Shown one piece after another: positions 47,470 through 57,937 of a stretch of DNA of 64,000 bases (position 1 is its first letter; every line of letters starts with the position of its first letter). A model generated the notes under the pieces. The model was given only the letters and a program-made list of their open reading frames with translations, had not been told where the DNA came from and did not search any database. The position numbers and the translations under genes were made by a program. The stretch covers positions 496,001-560,000 of the forward strand of contig NZ_MDTQ01000001.1 of the NCBI RefSeq assembly GCF_001709345.1. The letters run 5' to 3'. Origin of the DNA: Terasakiispira papahanaumokuakeensis (GTDB taxonomy: Bacteria > Pseudomonadota > Gammaproteobacteria > Pseudomonadales > Halomonadaceae).

Positions 47470-47982
47470 GGCCTCAGTTTCTGCTGACTGGGGCCAATGA
47501 AAGTTCACCGGGGTCATCCATTGATCTGGGTGGGCATGTGTTTGCCAGAGTTCGGCATAGGATTCTTGGCGTCCGGGCATGCGCTGATGAGGAAATAATT
47601 CAGCCAATGGTCTCAGCACGAAGTCATGCTTCAGCACTTCGGCCCTAGGCAACAGAATACCTTCATGGACACCGCATAAGTCACCATAAGTCAGCAAATC
47701 CAAATCCAGTGCTCGGGTATAGCCCTGAGGGGGGCGCGTCGGCCTTCGGGCATAATGCTGCTCAATCTGCTTGCAGGTTTGCTGTACTTCACCGACTAAG
47801 CGGGCGGTGTTAAATGCCACCACCAAATTATAAAAAGGATCGGCGGTCAGGCCGACCGGTTTTGTTTCATAGACTTGTGACAGTGTCAGTGGCGCAAACT
47901 CATCGGCCAATGCAGTCAAGGCGACGTGCAAGTGATGGTCGCGATCAATGTTGCTACCCAAACTCAGAGTGACCAATGGCAT
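47455..47982 (-). CDS. folK: Hydroxymethyldihydropterin pyrophosphokinase
   Basis: A 175-residue enzyme adding pyrophosphate to 6-hydroxymethyl-dihydropterin in folate synthesis. It has VTLSLGSNIDRDHHL, YETKPVG, the RALDLDLLTYGD metal motif and LPRAEVLKHDFVLRPLAE. ATG 47982 overlaps the folB stop in TAATG. It is co-transcribed with folB, which supplies its substrate. Confidence 0.94.
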   Translation of the reverse strand: MPLVTLSLGSNIDRDHHLHVALTALADEFAPLTLSQVYETKPVGLTADPFYNLVVAFNTARLVGEVQQTCKQIEQHYARRPTRPPQGYTRALDLDLLTYGDLCGVHEGILLPRAEVLKHDFVLRPLAELFPHQRMPGRQESYAELWQTHAHPDQWMTPVNFHWPQSAETEALSHR

Positions 47983-48341
47983 TAGACGCTCCGTTGGCGG
48001 CTAATACGTAAGCCAACGCTGCGAGCCTGCGGTACGGCATCCGGCTTACGTAGTGTCAACGTGATTCGATGAATCAACGGATGTTGCTGTAAGAGCGCTT
48101 CGGTAATGGTCTCTGCCAGTGTTTCAATCAAGTCGTAATGACGTTGATGAATCAGCCCCAAGACGTCTTGGCTGATGCGGGCATAGTCCAAGGTGTCGCT
48201 GAGTTGTTCGCTGCGAGCGGGCTTGGCCAAGTCGGTTTCTAGGGCCAGGTCAAGCTCTAAGCGTTGTTGGATCTGCTTTTCCCAATCAAATACACCAATA
48301 CTGGCTTGGGTACTCAGACCTTCAATGAGAATTGTGTCCAT
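47982..48341 (-). CDS. folB: Dihydroneopterin aldolase
   Basis: A 119-residue tunnelling-fold enzyme making the pterin substrate for FolK. MDTILIEGLSTQASIGVFDWE contains the conserved Glu and the IGVxDWE signature, and YDLIETLAETITEALL is the usual helix. In pseudomonads plsY lies between folB and tsaD. Here only 142 bp without a gene separates folB from the tsaD stop. Confidence 0.93.
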   Translation of the reverse strand: MDTILIEGLSTQASIGVFDWEKQIQQRLELDLALETDLAKPARSEQLSDTLDYARISQDVLGLIHQRHYDLIETLAETITEALLQQHPLIHRITLTLRKPDAVPQARSVGLRISRQRSV

Positions 48342-48483
48342 CAGGGGCTCTTTCGTGGATGGCTTTATTCAAAGCTTTTTATGCAAACGGTTTGACTCAA
48401 GACGGATTCAGTGAAAACGACCGCTTAAAACACTGACTTAAAAACACTGGGGCCTGCTATTCACTGTCAGCCGTCGGGCTCGA

Positions 48484-49524
48484 TCAGGCGTTGGCGGCTG
48501 GGGGGTGGAGTTCCCAGAGTGGCCAGCGTGGGCGAAGGGCACTGAGTTCGTTCGAATCATGCTCGCCTGCTGCCATTCTGAGTGCACCAATGTGCGCGAT
48601 CATGGCGCCGTTGTCGGTACAGTAAGCAGGGCGGGGATAAAAGACTTCACCTTGAAGGCCACTCATCACTTCAGCTAAACGTTCTCTCAGCTGTACATTC
48701 GCGCTGACGCCCCCTGCAATCACGAGCCGCTTTAAGCCTGTTTGCTTTAATGCACGTTTACACTTAATGACCAGGGTGTCGACCACGGCATCCTGAAAGG
48801 CAAAAGCCACATCGGCCCGAGCCTGTTCATCCAGTCGACCCTCTGTTTCCAGCTGCTTCAGTGTGGTGAGTGTGTGGGTTTTGAGCCCGCTGAAGCTGAA
48901 GTCTAAACCTGGGCGGTCGGTCATTGGGCGGGGAAAACGGAAGCGTCCTTGGGTGCCTTGCGTGGCCAGTGCGGCCAATTTAGGGCCGCCTGGATACCCC
49001 AGCTGCATCATCTTGGCGGCCTTATCGAAAGCTTCGCCAGCGGCATCATCGACGGACTCGCCCAGCAAAGTGTATTGACCGACGCCTTCGACTTGAACCA
49101 GTTGGGTATGCCCGCCAGAGACCAAGAGCGCAATAAAGGGAAAATCTGGTGCGGGTGTTTCTAACATGGGGGCTAATAAATGCCCTTCCATATGATGAAC
49201 GGCCAGCGACGGGATGTTCAAACCACTGGCCAAACTCCGACCCAGTGTCGCGCCCACCAAGAGTGCGCCAATCAGACCGGGGCCTGCGGTATAGGCGATG
49301 CCATCGAGATCCGATAGCGTCAGATTCGCCTTGGCCATGACTTCACGAATCAAGGGGATCAGTTTGCGGATATGGTCACGTGATGCCAGCTCAGGCACGA
49401 CGCCGCCATAAGTCGCATGCAAATCAATCTGACTGAATAGCGCGTCGGCTAATAGCCCTTGAGCGGTATCGTAAAGTGCAACACCGGTTTCATCGCAGGA
49501 GGTTTCGATTCCCAGAACTCGCAT
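48484..49524 (-). CDS. tsaD: tRNA N6-threonylcarbamoyladenosine synthase subunit TsaD
   Basis: A 346-residue ASKHA protein transferring threonylcarbamoyl to A37 of ANN-reading tRNAs. It has [19 protein letters not shown], the metal site [25 protein letters not shown] and [13 protein letters not shown]. An earlier start exists at 49536, but 49524 gives the family N-terminus. It diverges from rpsU, as in most gammaproteobacteria. Confidence 0.96.
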   Translation of the reverse strand: MRVLGIETSCDETGVALYDTAQGLLADALFSQIDLHATYGGVVPELASRDHIRKLIPLIREVMAKANLTLSDLDGIAYTAGPGLIGALLVGATLGRSLASGLNIPSLAVHHMEGHLLAPMLETPAPDFPFIALLVSGGHTQLVQVEGVGQYTLLGESVDDAAGEAFDKAAKMMQLGYPGGPKLAALATQGTQGRFRFPRPMTDRPGLDFSFSGLKTHTLTTLKQLETEGRLDEQARADVAFAFQDAVVDTLVIKCKRALKQTGLKRLVIAGGVSANVQLRERLAEVMSGLQGEVFYPRPAYCTDNGAMIAHIGALRMAAGEHDSNELSALRPRWPLWELHPPAANA

Positions 49525-49953
49525 GGAAGCCCACACTAAAAAATTGAGTTTAAAGGTGTTGAGTCATGAAGACTCAACCGGGCCAGTGTCGTACTCAGAC
49601 AGTATCGTCAAGCACCGCGCTTGATGGGGTGAGTCGACAACTCGCTCAAAAAGGGGGGTGAAGTATAAAACAAAAGTGAGCTGGGCGCAGGTCTCGATGT
49701 GGCGTGATTTTTTGAGCGATGAGGCCCAATTTTTGATCTGTTGAGGCACTAATGGGCGGGGGTAACATCGGATGTTGTTTGCACGATGGGTGGTGGGTGT
49801 GTAAAATCATGCGTCCGTTTAGGTCTGTGATTGGGCCTGAGAGGTGTATCACCTGTATCGGCCAATCTCAGCATGACGGTTTCTCGTGCTGTCGTTGCTT
49901 CGGCAGCCATCCGATCGAAAACCTATTATCGTTTTTAAGGACGGTGATTCCGA
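49525..49953. other. Divergent tsaD-rpsU regulatory region
   Basis: 429 bp without a gene. It holds the rpsU promoter candidate at 49778-49807 and a leader of about 140 nt. The left half includes a run of C residues (minus strand TTCACCCCCCTTTTT). I see no clear hairpin near the rpsU start. Confidence 0.6.
49778..49807 (+). promoter_or_regulatory. Possible sigma-70 promoter of rpsU-dnaG-rpoD
   Basis: TTTGCA (49778-49783), 18-bp spacer, TAAAAT (49802-49807). This would give a leader of about 140 nt before rpsU. Confidence 0.45.
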
Positions 49954-50169
49954 ATGCCTTCAGTTAAAGTCAAAGACAACGAGCCGTTTGACGTCGCCCT
50001 GCGTCGCTTCAAGCGTTCCTGCGAAAAAGCCGGTGTTCTGGCCGAAGTGCGTCGTCGTGAGCACTATGAAAAGCCGACTGCCGAGCGTAAACGCAAGAAA
50101 GCAGCCGCCGTTAAACGTCACCTCAAAAAGCTGCAGCGCGAACAGCGCCGGTTCGAGCGTCTGTACTAA
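49954..50169 (+). CDS. rpsU: 30S ribosomal protein S21
   Basis: A 71-residue, highly basic S21. [20 protein letters not shown] and the Lys/Arg-rich tail ([20 protein letters not shown]) are standard. AAGGACGG lies before the ATG. It is the first gene of the rpsU-dnaG-rpoD macromolecular synthesis group. A strong hairpin separates it from dnaG. Confidence 0.98.
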   Translation: MPSVKVKDNEPFDVALRRFKRSCEKAGVLAEVRRREHYEKPTAERKRKKAAAVKRHLKKLQREQRRFERLY

Positions 50170-50264
50170 GCGACTGTTTGTCGGCCCAAGAGGCTGACAA
50201 ATTATGCTTAGTCAGATATCGATTCGGTGTTATGCACTGAAGCTGTCTTGACGTAAGGCAATAT

Positions 50265-50290
50265 CAGGAGCGGGCCTCGGCCCGCTCCTG
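50265..50290 (+). terminator. Hairpin between rpsU and dnaG
   Basis: CAGGAGCGGGC (50265-50275) pairs with GCCCGCTCCTG (50280-50290) around CTCG, a perfect 11-bp GC-rich stem without a T-run. A partial terminator at this place is well known in the E. coli operon, where it lowers dnaG expression relative to rpsU. Confidence 0.75.
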
Positions 50291-50429
50291 GTGTCTCTAG
50301 CTCTTGTAACGATTGATCTCCATTCCTGCATTATTTTATCGATATACTTGATGTTTCAGCGGCTTTTGTAGCGTCTGCTGGATGCTCTAAACTCTTTTCT
50401 TTATTCGTTTCTAAGTCCCGGGGCGTGTC

Positions 50430-52277
50430 ATGGCGGGTCGCATTCCTAAGCGTTTTATTGAAGATTTGGTCTCGCGTACTGATCTCGTCGAGCTGATTGG
50501 CAGTCGGGTTCGGCTGAAAAAAGCGGGTCGAAATTACTCCGGGCTTTGTCCCTTTCATAACGAAAAATCCCCCTCTTTTACGGTCAGCCCCGATAAGCAG
50601 TTCTATCACTGCTTTGGCTGTGGCGCGAACGGTGATGCCATTGGGTTCTTGATGGCGCACGATCACTTGGATTTTGTCGAAGCGGTTGAAACACTGGCCA
50701 GCCACATTGGTATTGAAGTGGAGCGTGAGCAGGACGTCTCACCACAAGAAGATGCGCGCCGTAAGGCACAACGCCAGCAGCAGTTGAGTGCTCAGGCCTG
50801 TTTGCAGCGCGCTGCTGACCACTACCGTGATGCTCTACAACAGCCTCAAGGGCAAATGGCACGGGATTACCTGAGCCAGCGGGGTCTTTCCAGCGAGATT
50901 ATCGAACGTTTTGGGCTCGGGTTTGCGCCTCAAGCCTGGGATGATATGAAGCAGCATTTGGCGAAAGCCGGAGTCTCTGAAGCTCAGCAAGTAGAATACG
51001 GCATGCTGGTGCGGCATGAAGACTCTGGACGAACCTATGATCGTTTTCGTCACCGGGTCATGTTTCCCATTCGTAACCCCAAAGGTGAAGTGATCGCTTT
51101 TGGTGGGCGCGTGTTGGATGACAGCAAGCCAAAGTATTTGAACTCGCCGGAAACGCCTGTCTTCCATAAAGGTCAGGAACTATATGGCTTGTATGAGGCG
51201 CGTCAACAACCGGGTAGCCTGGATCGATTGCTGGTTGTTGAAGGCTATATGGATGTGGTTGCTCTGGCCCAAAATGGTATTCATTGGGCGGTGGCGACAT
51301 TGGGGACCTCGCTGAGCGAACAGCATCTACAGCGGATATTCCGTTTAGTGGGTGAAGTGGTCTTCTGTTTTGACGGTGACCGCGCTGGGGCGCAAGCTGC
51401 AGAGCGTGCACTGCAGGCGGTCTTACCCATGATGAAGGAAGGTCGGCAAGCCCGTTTTCTGTTTTTGCCTGAAGGTGAAGATCCTGACTCACTGGTACGA
51501 CGGGAAGGGCGAGCGCTCTTTAGTCAACGCGTGACACAAGCACTGCCTTTGGCTGAGTTTTTGTTTCGCCATCTGCGTCAGGGGCTTGATTTAAACCTGA
51601 TGGATGATCGAGTGCAGCTGGCCGAAAAATCGATTCCCTATTTACAGCGCCTACCGGAAGGTATTCTGCTCCGGATGGTGCTCACCCGTTTGAGTCAGTT
51701 GACCGGGCTGGATGTTGCGGATTTAACGAATCGGTTACAGCAGCGTCAGCACATGGTGAATGTGCCTGCTGAAGCGGCTGGGGCCGGTACAGCGCAAGTT
51801 GCGCCTCAAGCTTATTCTGCCGCTTCATCGGAGCCTCCCCAAAAAGCCTCTGCCGATCAGGAAGGGCGTATGCTGGCTTTATTAGTTCATCATCCGGGGT
51901 TGGCCCATGATGTACCTGAGTCGCTTTCATTTAATAGCGCTTGGGGGGTATTGCTCAACAAAGTGCTGATATTTCTTCGCACACTGGAACGACCTTCGCC
52001 ACAAGTGCTTATGGCTCACTGGCACGGTACTCAGGAAGGCGAGCAGCTACTGACATTAAGGCGTCGATTGGTGCCGATCCCATTTGCGGATGCCCGATTG
52101 GAACTCCAAGCGTTGCTTGAGCATCAAGCGCTACAACAGTTGGATCAAGAGCGCAAAGCGTTGCGTCATAAGCTTCGCAGTGGCGAGTTGGACAATGATG
52201 ATCGGCAACGACTTTGGCAACTGGAGCGACAATGGCATGAGCGTAAGCGCAAGATTGGCCGCTTTGTTGACCCTTGA
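50430..52277 (+). CDS. dnaG: DNA primase
   Basis: A 615-residue primase synthesising RNA primers at the replication fork. The N-terminal zinc ribbon (LCPFHNEKSPSFTVSP then FYHCFGCGANGDA) is followed by the catalytic core with TOPRIM motifs LLVVEGYMDVVAL and VFCFDGDRAGAQA. A variable Ala/Pro linker (about 445-475) leads to the C-terminal DnaB-binding helical domain. ATG 50430 is the family start. Confidence 0.97.
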   Translation: MAGRIPKRFIEDLVSRTDLVELIGSRVRLKKAGRNYSGLCPFHNEKSPSFTVSPDKQFYHCFGCGANGDAIGFLMAHDHLDFVEAVETLASHIGIEVEREQDVSPQEDARRKAQRQQQLSAQACLQRAADHYRDALQQPQGQMARDYLSQRGLSSEIIERFGLGFAPQAWDDMKQHLAKAGVSEAQQVEYGMLVRHEDSGRTYDRFRHRVMFPIRNPKGEVIAFGGRVLDDSKPKYLNSPETPVFHKGQELYGLYEARQQPGSLDRLLVVEGYMDVVALAQNGIHWAVATLGTSLSEQHLQRIFRLVGEVVFCFDGDRAGAQAAERALQAVLPMMKEGRQARFLFLPEGEDPDSLVRREGRALFSQRVTQALPLAEFLFRHLRQGLDLNLMDDRVQLAEKSIPYLQRLPEGILLRMVLTRLSQLTGLDVADLTNRLQQRQHMVNVPAEAAGAGTAQVAPQAYSAASSEPPQKASADQEGRMLALLVHHPGLAHDVPESLSFNSAWGVLLNKVLIFLRTLERPSPQVLMAHWHGTQEGEQLLTLRRRLVPIPFADARLELQALLEHQALQQLDQERKALRHKLRSGELDNDDRQRLWQLERQWHERKRKIGRFVDP

Positions 52278-53016
52278 TCAGCGGTCAGTGGCGAAGCTCG
52301 ACTTATCGCGATGCATGCCTCTGCTGGCATCAGTTGACACCGGTGCTCCTGTATTGATAACGATGTTTTTGCGGGTGAGGGGTTGACATCGCAGGGATCG
52401 ATGCCATATCACGAATAGAGGTGATGAATACAGCCACTACTGAAGACAGCAATGAATGTATTCAGCAGTTGATGTATTTAACGATTGATGTAGATAACCG
52501 CTGATATATATCACAACTCAGTGGCAGTTTGCTTGCAGTAAGCTAAGCTTGGTGTAGTCAGCGGTAAACAAGCCAAGTGATCCGAAGGGATAGCTGGCCG
52601 TGCAAGCTGATCTTGAGATCCCATCAAGCACTGTCGATCGCCTTATAATTGAGTTCATACCTATGGGGGTAATACTTCATACATGAAGGAGTTGATGAGC
52701 TGACTGTTTGAATATTCGTTGTATGAGTGCTAACTGCTTGAATAGCATCCTGTTAGTGCATAATGCATCGTAAAAGGGGTGAGGTTAGGCAGCACGGACG
52801 CGCTGATGGCTATGCGTTGAGATAGACGTGTGAGCATTTTACCTATATAATGCTGCGTTCTTCTTATATGGCGCAATAATTCATAATGCCGGCAGCACTA
52901 CTTACGCCGCGGGCTATTGAAACAGCCCTGACCAGGCAGGCTCAAGTCCATACCTGGAGTTTGCATGATAAGCCGCCCTCACGTCCACATTTCTTCACTG
53001 CAGAGATAGAGGTTCT
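52278..53016. other. Long dnaG-rpoD spacer
   Basis: 739 bp without a supported gene, unusually long for this operon. It holds a promoter candidate for rpoD at 52823-52851 and a leader of about 160 nt. I see no repeat, tRNA or recognisable RNA motif in it. Confidence 0.6.
52823..52851 (+). promoter_or_regulatory. Sigma-70 promoter candidate of rpoD
   Basis: TAGACG (52823-52828), 17-bp spacer, perfect TATAAT (52846-52851). It would let rpoD be expressed apart from dnaG. Confidence 0.6.
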
Positions 53017-54873
53017 ATGTCCGGGAACGCGCAAAAGCAATCTCGTTTGAAGGAATTGATTGCTCGCGGCAAGGAGCAGGGCTACCTGACCTATGCCGAA
53101 GTCAACGATCACTTACCGGAAGACATTTCCGATCCGGATCAGGTTGAAGATATCATCCGGATGATCAATGACATGGGGATTCCCGTCAGCGAGGAAGCCC
53201 CGGATATGGAAACGCTGTTGATGACCGACGGCGATTCGTCCGATGAGTCAGTCGCTGAAGAAGCCGCTGCTGCACTGGCTGCGGTTGAAAATGATGCGGG
53301 CCGTACGACAGACCCTGTGCGCATGTACATGCGTGAAATGGGGACTGTTGAACTGCTGACGCGTGAAGGTGAAATCGATATCGCGAAGCGAATCGAAGAA
53401 GGCCTTCGTGAAGTCATGGCAGCGTTGGCTTATATGCCAGGCGTTGTCGATAGCGTCTTGGCCCACTACGACGATATCGTCGCGGCTGAAAATGGTCGTC
53501 TTTCCGACATCTTTGCAGGCTTTATCGATCCGGTTGATGCCACACCGGTTGAAGTGCCTGCTGAACTGCCCGTCATCGAAACTAAGGCTAAAGATGATGA
53601 TGCCGAGGATGAAGATGATGATGAAGAAAGCGAAGACGACGATGAAGAAGCGAGCGTAGGGGGGCCTGATCCGGAAGAAACCCGGATTCGCTTTACTGCC
53701 ATGCGTGAGCAATTGGTCAAAGCACGTGCTCTGATCGAAAACAGTGGCTATGGCGACGCTAAAACTCAGGAAGCTTTGCAGCAACTGGGTGAAATGTTTG
53801 CGCCGATCAAACTGTCCACCAAACACTATGACCGTTTGGTCAGCCTGGTACGCGATATCGTTGATGATATCCGCGCTCAGGAACGTTTGGTGATGAAGCT
53901 GGCTGTTCGTAAGTCAAAAATGCCGCGTAAAGTCTTCATCAAGAGCTTCCCGGGTCGTGAAACTGATCTGACATGGATCGAAGAATTTACTGCCGCTGGT
54001 GACGATGTCGCCATGCGTTTAGATGCTTACAAACCTGAAATTCTGCGTGCCCAAAAGCGCATTCGCAGTCACGAACAGGATGTCGGCATCTCTGTCGCAG
54101 AGATCAAAGAAATCAACCGCCGCTTGTCGATTGGCGAAGCCAAGAGCCGTCGGGCCAAGAAAGAAATGGTCGAGGCTAACCTGCGTCTGGTGATTTCAAT
54201 TGCTAAGAAATATACCAATCGGGGTCTGCAATTCCTGGATCTGATTCAGGAAGGCAACATCGGCTTGATGAAAGCCGTTGATAAGTTCGAATACCGCCGT
54301 GGTTATAAGTTCTCAACTTACGCCACTTGGTGGATTCGTCAGGCCATTACCCGTTCCATCGCAGACCAAGCGCGGACCATTCGTATTCCGGTCCACATGA
54401 TTGAAACGATCAACAAGATCAATCGTGTTCAGCGTCAAATGCTGCAGGAAATGGGGCGTGAGCCGACACCGGAAGAACTGGGCGAACGCCTGGAAATGCC
54501 GGAAGACAAAGTACGCAAAGTCCTGAAGATCGCTAAAGAACCGATCTCCATGGAAACCCCGATCGGTGACGACGAAGACTCCCATCTGGGTGACTTTATC
54601 GAAGATGGCAACGTGGTTTCACCGGTTGACTCGGCTACTGGCGAAGGCTTGGTTGAAGCCACGCGTGATGTATTGGGCGGCCTGACTGCACGTGAGTCTA
54701 AAGTCCTGCGTATGCGTTTTGGTATCGACATGAATACCGATCACACACTGGAAGAAGTCGGCAAACAGTTCGACGTCACCCGTGAGCGTATTCGCCAGAT
54801 CGAAGCCAAAGCGCTGCGTAAACTGCGTCACCCGAGCCGTTGTGAGCCGCTACGCTCCTTCTTGGACGAGTAA
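53017..54873 (+). CDS. rpoD: RNA polymerase primary sigma factor (sigma-70)
   Basis: A 618-residue housekeeping sigma factor. Region 1.1 covers about residues 1-80, and region 1.2 starts at [20 protein letters not shown]. An acidic non-conserved insert follows (residues about 192-215, Asp/Glu runs). Region 2 has [20 protein letters not shown] and [20 protein letters not shown]. Region 3 and region 4.2 ([20 protein letters not shown]) complete it. ATG 53017 has AGAGG upstream. Confidence 0.98.
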   Translation: MSGNAQKQSRLKELIARGKEQGYLTYAEVNDHLPEDISDPDQVEDIIRMINDMGIPVSEEAPDMETLLMTDGDSSDESVAEEAAAALAAVENDAGRTTDPVRMYMREMGTVELLTREGEIDIAKRIEEGLREVMAALAYMPGVVDSVLAHYDDIVAAENGRLSDIFAGFIDPVDATPVEVPAELPVIETKAKDDDAEDEDDDEESEDDDEEASVGGPDPEETRIRFTAMREQLVKARALIENSGYGDAKTQEALQQLGEMFAPIKLSTKHYDRLVSLVRDIVDDIRAQERLVMKLAVRKSKMPRKVFIKSFPGRETDLTWIEEFTAAGDDVAMRLDAYKPEILRAQKRIRSHEQDVGISVAEIKEINRRLSIGEAKSRRAKKEMVEANLRLVISIAKKYTNRGLQFLDLIQEGNIGLMKAVDKFEYRRGYKFSTYATWWIRQAITRSIADQARTIRIPVHMIETINKINRVQRQMLQEMGREPTPEELGERLEMPEDKVRKVLKIAKEPISMETPIGDDEDSHLGDFIEDGNVVSPVDSATGEGLVEATRDVLGGLTARESKVLRMRFGIDMNTDHTLEEVGKQFDVTRERIRQIEAKALRKLRHPSRCEPLRSFLDE

Positions 54874-54902
54874 GCTCAAGGCGTGATCAAGCCATACCCC
54901 CA

Positions 54903-54932
54903 AAAGCCCAGGCCAATGCCTGGGCTTTTTTT
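54903..54932 (+). terminator. Rho-independent terminator after rpoD
   Basis: AAAGCCCAGGC (54903-54913), loop CAAT, GCCTGGGCTTT (54918-54928), with the T-run continuing to 54932. Confidence 0.92.
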
Positions 54933-54957
54933 GATAAAATCAACCGCTTAGCACTGG

Positions 54958-54986
54958 CTTCAACCGCCAGCTTTCGTTATTATAAT
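54958..54986 (+). promoter_or_regulatory. Promoter of the tRNA gene
   Basis: TATAAT at 54981-54986 lies 10 bp before the tRNA. A weak -35 (CTTCAA, 54958-54963) has 17-bp spacing. Confidence 0.55.
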
Positions 54987-54996
54987 GCGCGCTTCA

Positions 54997-55073
<77 letters not shown>

Positions 55074-55192
55074 TTTTCTCATAGCTTCCTCGTTCTACTG
55101 CCTCTTCCCTTAGCCTGTTATGATCCTATCCTTGATGATGGGGCTGCCTTGTATGGCGTTGCCTTCAGATTAGATTAAGGAATGATGACCTC

Positions 55193-57583
55193 ATGCTGGT
55201 GTATAAAGCCACGAAACAACAATTTATTGATGATGTCCGTGCTAATGCTATTGCGGATGCCATTGAGAATGAGGTAGCACGCCGGTTGAATCGCAACTCT
55301 CCACGTAATGAGGTGCTTTCTTGGGAGAACTCGTTGCGCTTCATGATGAGTGCATTGCTTGATGACAATATTCCAGCCTCAGCGGGCGTGGCGATTGAAT
55401 ACAATATTCCGTTAACGAATCGCCGTGTGGACTTCATCCTGACCGGCAAGAACCACCAGCGGGACGATGCGGCCGTCATTGTGGAGCTGAAGCAGTGGCA
55501 ATCCGTCGAGGTGACGAAGAAGGATGCCATCGTGCGCACTCAGCTGGGCGGCGGCGTGCGCGAGACCAACCATCCGTCGTATCAGGCGTGGTCCTATGGG
55601 GCGCTGATCGAGGACTATAACGAGACAGTACGTACTGAGTCGATCCGCCTAGTACCCTGTGCCTACCTGCACAACATGAAGCAGGGGCACGCCATCAATG
55701 ATCCTTTCTACGAGTATCACACGCGTCGAGCGCCTGTATTCATCTCGCCAGATGCCTTGAAGCTCTCCGAGTTTCTAAGCCAGCACATCAAATTCGGCGA
55801 CAGCAACGACATCATGTATCGGATCGAGCATGGGGTGATCAAGCCGAGTAAGAATCTGGCGGATGCGCTGGCCTCAATGATGAGGGGGAATGCCGAGTTC
55901 TTGATGATCGACGAGCAAAAACTGGTCTATGAAACCGCCATCGATCTCGCTCACCGTGCAGCCAATGGGGGGAAGCAGTGCCTCATCGTCAAGGGTGGGC
56001 CGGGCACCGGTAAATCAGTGGTGGCCATCAACTTGCTGGTAGAACTGACAAAGCGCGAGATGATGACGCAGTACGTCTCCCGTAATTCAGCCCCTCGGGA
56101 AGTTTTCAAGAAGAAGCTAACCGGCACGCACAAGAAAACGCATATCGATAATATGTTCAAAGGCTCGGGGAGCTACGTGAGCACTGAGCCAGATACCTTC
56201 CATGCGCTGATCGTCGATGAAGCGCACCGCCTGAACGAAAAGTCTGGTATGTATCAGAATCTGGGGGAAAGCCAGATCAAGGAGATCATCACCGCATCAC
56301 GGCTGTCGATCTTTTTCATCGATGAGGCGCAGCGTGTGACATTGAAGGATGTGGGGACAGTCGAGGAGATTAGGCGGCGTGCGACTGAGTGTGGCGCTGA
56401 GATTCATGAACTTGAGCTGGCATCGCAATTTCGCTGCAACGGCTCTGATGGCTATTTAGCGTGGCTCGATCATACCCTTCAAATCCGCACCACGGCCAAT
56501 ACTGACCTGGAGGACATCGACTACGATTTCCAAGTATTCGATGATCCCAATGCTCTGCGCCGGGCGATTCTTGAGAAGAATAGAAAGGCCAACAAGGCAC
56601 GCATGGTGGCAGGTTATTGCTGGCCTTGGGCGAGTAAAAAGGACAAGCAGGCCATGGATATCGTGTTACCTGAATATGGCTTTGCGGCTCAATGGAACCT
56701 CGACGACGATGGCATGTTATGGGCGATTGCTGATGATTCTGTCGACCAGATTGGCTGCATCCACACCTGTCAGGGGCTTGAGTTTGACTATGTCGGCGTC
56801 ATCATCGGCGATGACTTCGTGATTCGTGACGGTCGCGTGGTAACAGACGCGGCCAAGCGGGCAGGGCAGGATCGCTCCGTGCATGGCTATAAGAAGATGC
56901 TCAAGGAACGGTCCGAGGATGCTCGGGCACAGGCGGACCAGATCATCAAGAACACCTATCGTACACTGATGACGCGAGGTCAGAAAGGCTGCTACGTCTA
57001 TGCCACAGACCCTGAAACCCGAGCTTATTTCGCGGCTTTTGCTCGGGCTTCATCCGAGACAGCGCGACACGACACCGCTGAGAAAGCCCCAATCCTGGAG
57101 GGATTGCACCTCCCCATGGTGACGCGTGACGAAGCGGAGCCATTCGAGCGCCACGTTCCGGTCTATGACCTCAACATTGCGGCGGGTGAATTTAGTGAAG
57201 TGCAAGTCGCTGAAGCTGAATACTGGGTGGAGTTGCCCGATTTTATGAAAGTCAGCCCAGGATTATTTGTGAGCCAGGTCGTCGGTGAATCCATGAACCG
57301 ACGTATTCCTAACGGGTCTTGGTGTTTATTCCGCGCTAACCCGGGCGGTACACGGCAAGGCAAAATTGTTTTAGTGCAACATCATGCTATCGAAGACCCG
57401 GATTACGGCGGCAGCTTTACGATCAAGCAATACCAGAGCGAAAAGATCGAGGCATACGGCGAGTTCGTGAATCAACGTATCGTGCTCAAGCCCCAGACCA
57501 ACGCCTTTGGCTACAAGGACATCGTGCTCGAGGACGAGCTTGAGGATCTGAAGGTCATCGGCGAATTCCTGTCCGTGTTGTAA
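55193..57583 (+). CDS. Nuclease-helicase-S24 fusion protein (DUF2075 type)
   Basis: A 796-residue protein with three parts. Residues 1-150 look like a PD-(D/E)xK nuclease: RRVDFIL with Asp80, then VELKQW with Glu98-x-Lys100. Residues about 245-640 are a DUF2075 superfamily 1 helicase with Walker A GGPGTGKS (268-275), Walker B LIVDEAHRLNEKSG, a QFRCNGSDGYLAWLD motif and IHTCQGLEFDYVGVIIGDD. Residues about 680-796 are a LexA/S24-like peptidase domain with VVGESMNRR (Ser700) and SFTIKQYQ (Lys745) as a likely Ser-Lys dyad. No signal peptide. A stand-alone defence or DNA-damage-responsive role is my inference. The weak start region has TAAGGAATGATGACCTC. Confidence 0.8.
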   Translation: MLVYKATKQQFIDDVRANAIADAIENEVARRLNRNSPRNEVLSWENSLRFMMSALLDDNIPASAGVAIEYNIPLTNRRVDFILTGKNHQRDDAAVIVELKQWQSVEVTKKDAIVRTQLGGGVRETNHPSYQAWSYGALIEDYNETVRTESIRLVPCAYLHNMKQGHAINDPFYEYHTRRAPVFISPDALKLSEFLSQHIKFGDSNDIMYRIEHGVIKPSKNLADALASMMRGNAEFLMIDEQKLVYETAIDLAHRAANGGKQCLIVKGGPGTGKSVVAINLLVELTKREMMTQYVSRNSAPREVFKKKLTGTHKKTHIDNMFKGSGSYVSTEPDTFHALIVDEAHRLNEKSGMYQNLGESQIKEIITASRLSIFFIDEAQRVTLKDVGTVEEIRRRATECGAEIHELELASQFRCNGSDGYLAWLDHTLQIRTTANTDLEDIDYDFQVFDDPNALRRAILEKNRKANKARMVAGYCWPWASKKDKQAMDIVLPEYGFAAQWNLDDDGMLWAIADDSVDQIGCIHTCQGLEFDYVGVIIGDDFVIRDGRVVTDAAKRAGQDRSVHGYKKMLKERSEDARAQADQIIKNTYRTLMTRGQKGCYVYATDPETRAYFAAFARASSETARHDTAEKAPILEGLHLPMVTRDEAEPFERHVPVYDLNIAAGEFSEVQVAEAEYWVELPDFMKVSPGLFVSQVVGESMNRRIPNGSWCLFRANPGGTRQGKIVLVQHHAIEDPDYGGSFTIKQYQSEKIEAYGEFVNQRIVLKPQTNAFGYKDIVLEDELEDLKVIGEFLSVL

Positions 57584-57658
57584 TGGGAGTGAATCGTTGT
57601 ACCCAAGAATCTGTCCATGCTGTTAACAGTCAAAACAGAGCGTTGTAGCTCAGCTCTG

Positions 57659-57937
57659 TTAAGCGCCGTGAAAGTCTATAGAAAGCTCAAAGCCACAGGC
57701 ATGGGCATACCTTTTCAGCGTTCCCCAGCTCGGGTTGGTTCCCCCTTTCTCTAATCGACTGATGTTGCTTTTTTGAGTGCCCATGCGGCGAGCTAACTCA
57801 TCCTGCGTGAGTCCTGCTGCTGTGCGCATTTTCAATAAGGTGTCGATGAACTCAAACTCTTCCGCTAACGCATCATATTCATGGCGTACTTCTGGATTCT
57901 GAAATGCGCGCTCTTTTAAATGTTGAAGTTTACTCAT
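57659..57937 (-). CDS. XRE-type antitoxin (HigA-like)
   Basis: A 92-residue protein with a helix-turn-helix in its C-terminal half (MRTAAGLTQDELARRMGTQK, SNISRLEKGG). It lies downstream of the toxin gene and overlaps it by 8 nt, the reversed toxin-first order of higBA/HigB2A2-type systems. It should bind the toxin and repress the operon through the palindrome at 58269-58286. Confidence 0.87.
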   Translation of the reverse strand: MSKLQHLKERAFQNPEVRHEYDALAEEFEFIDTLLKMRTAAGLTQDELARRMGTQKSNISRLEKGGTNPSWGTLKRYAHACGFELSIDFHGA

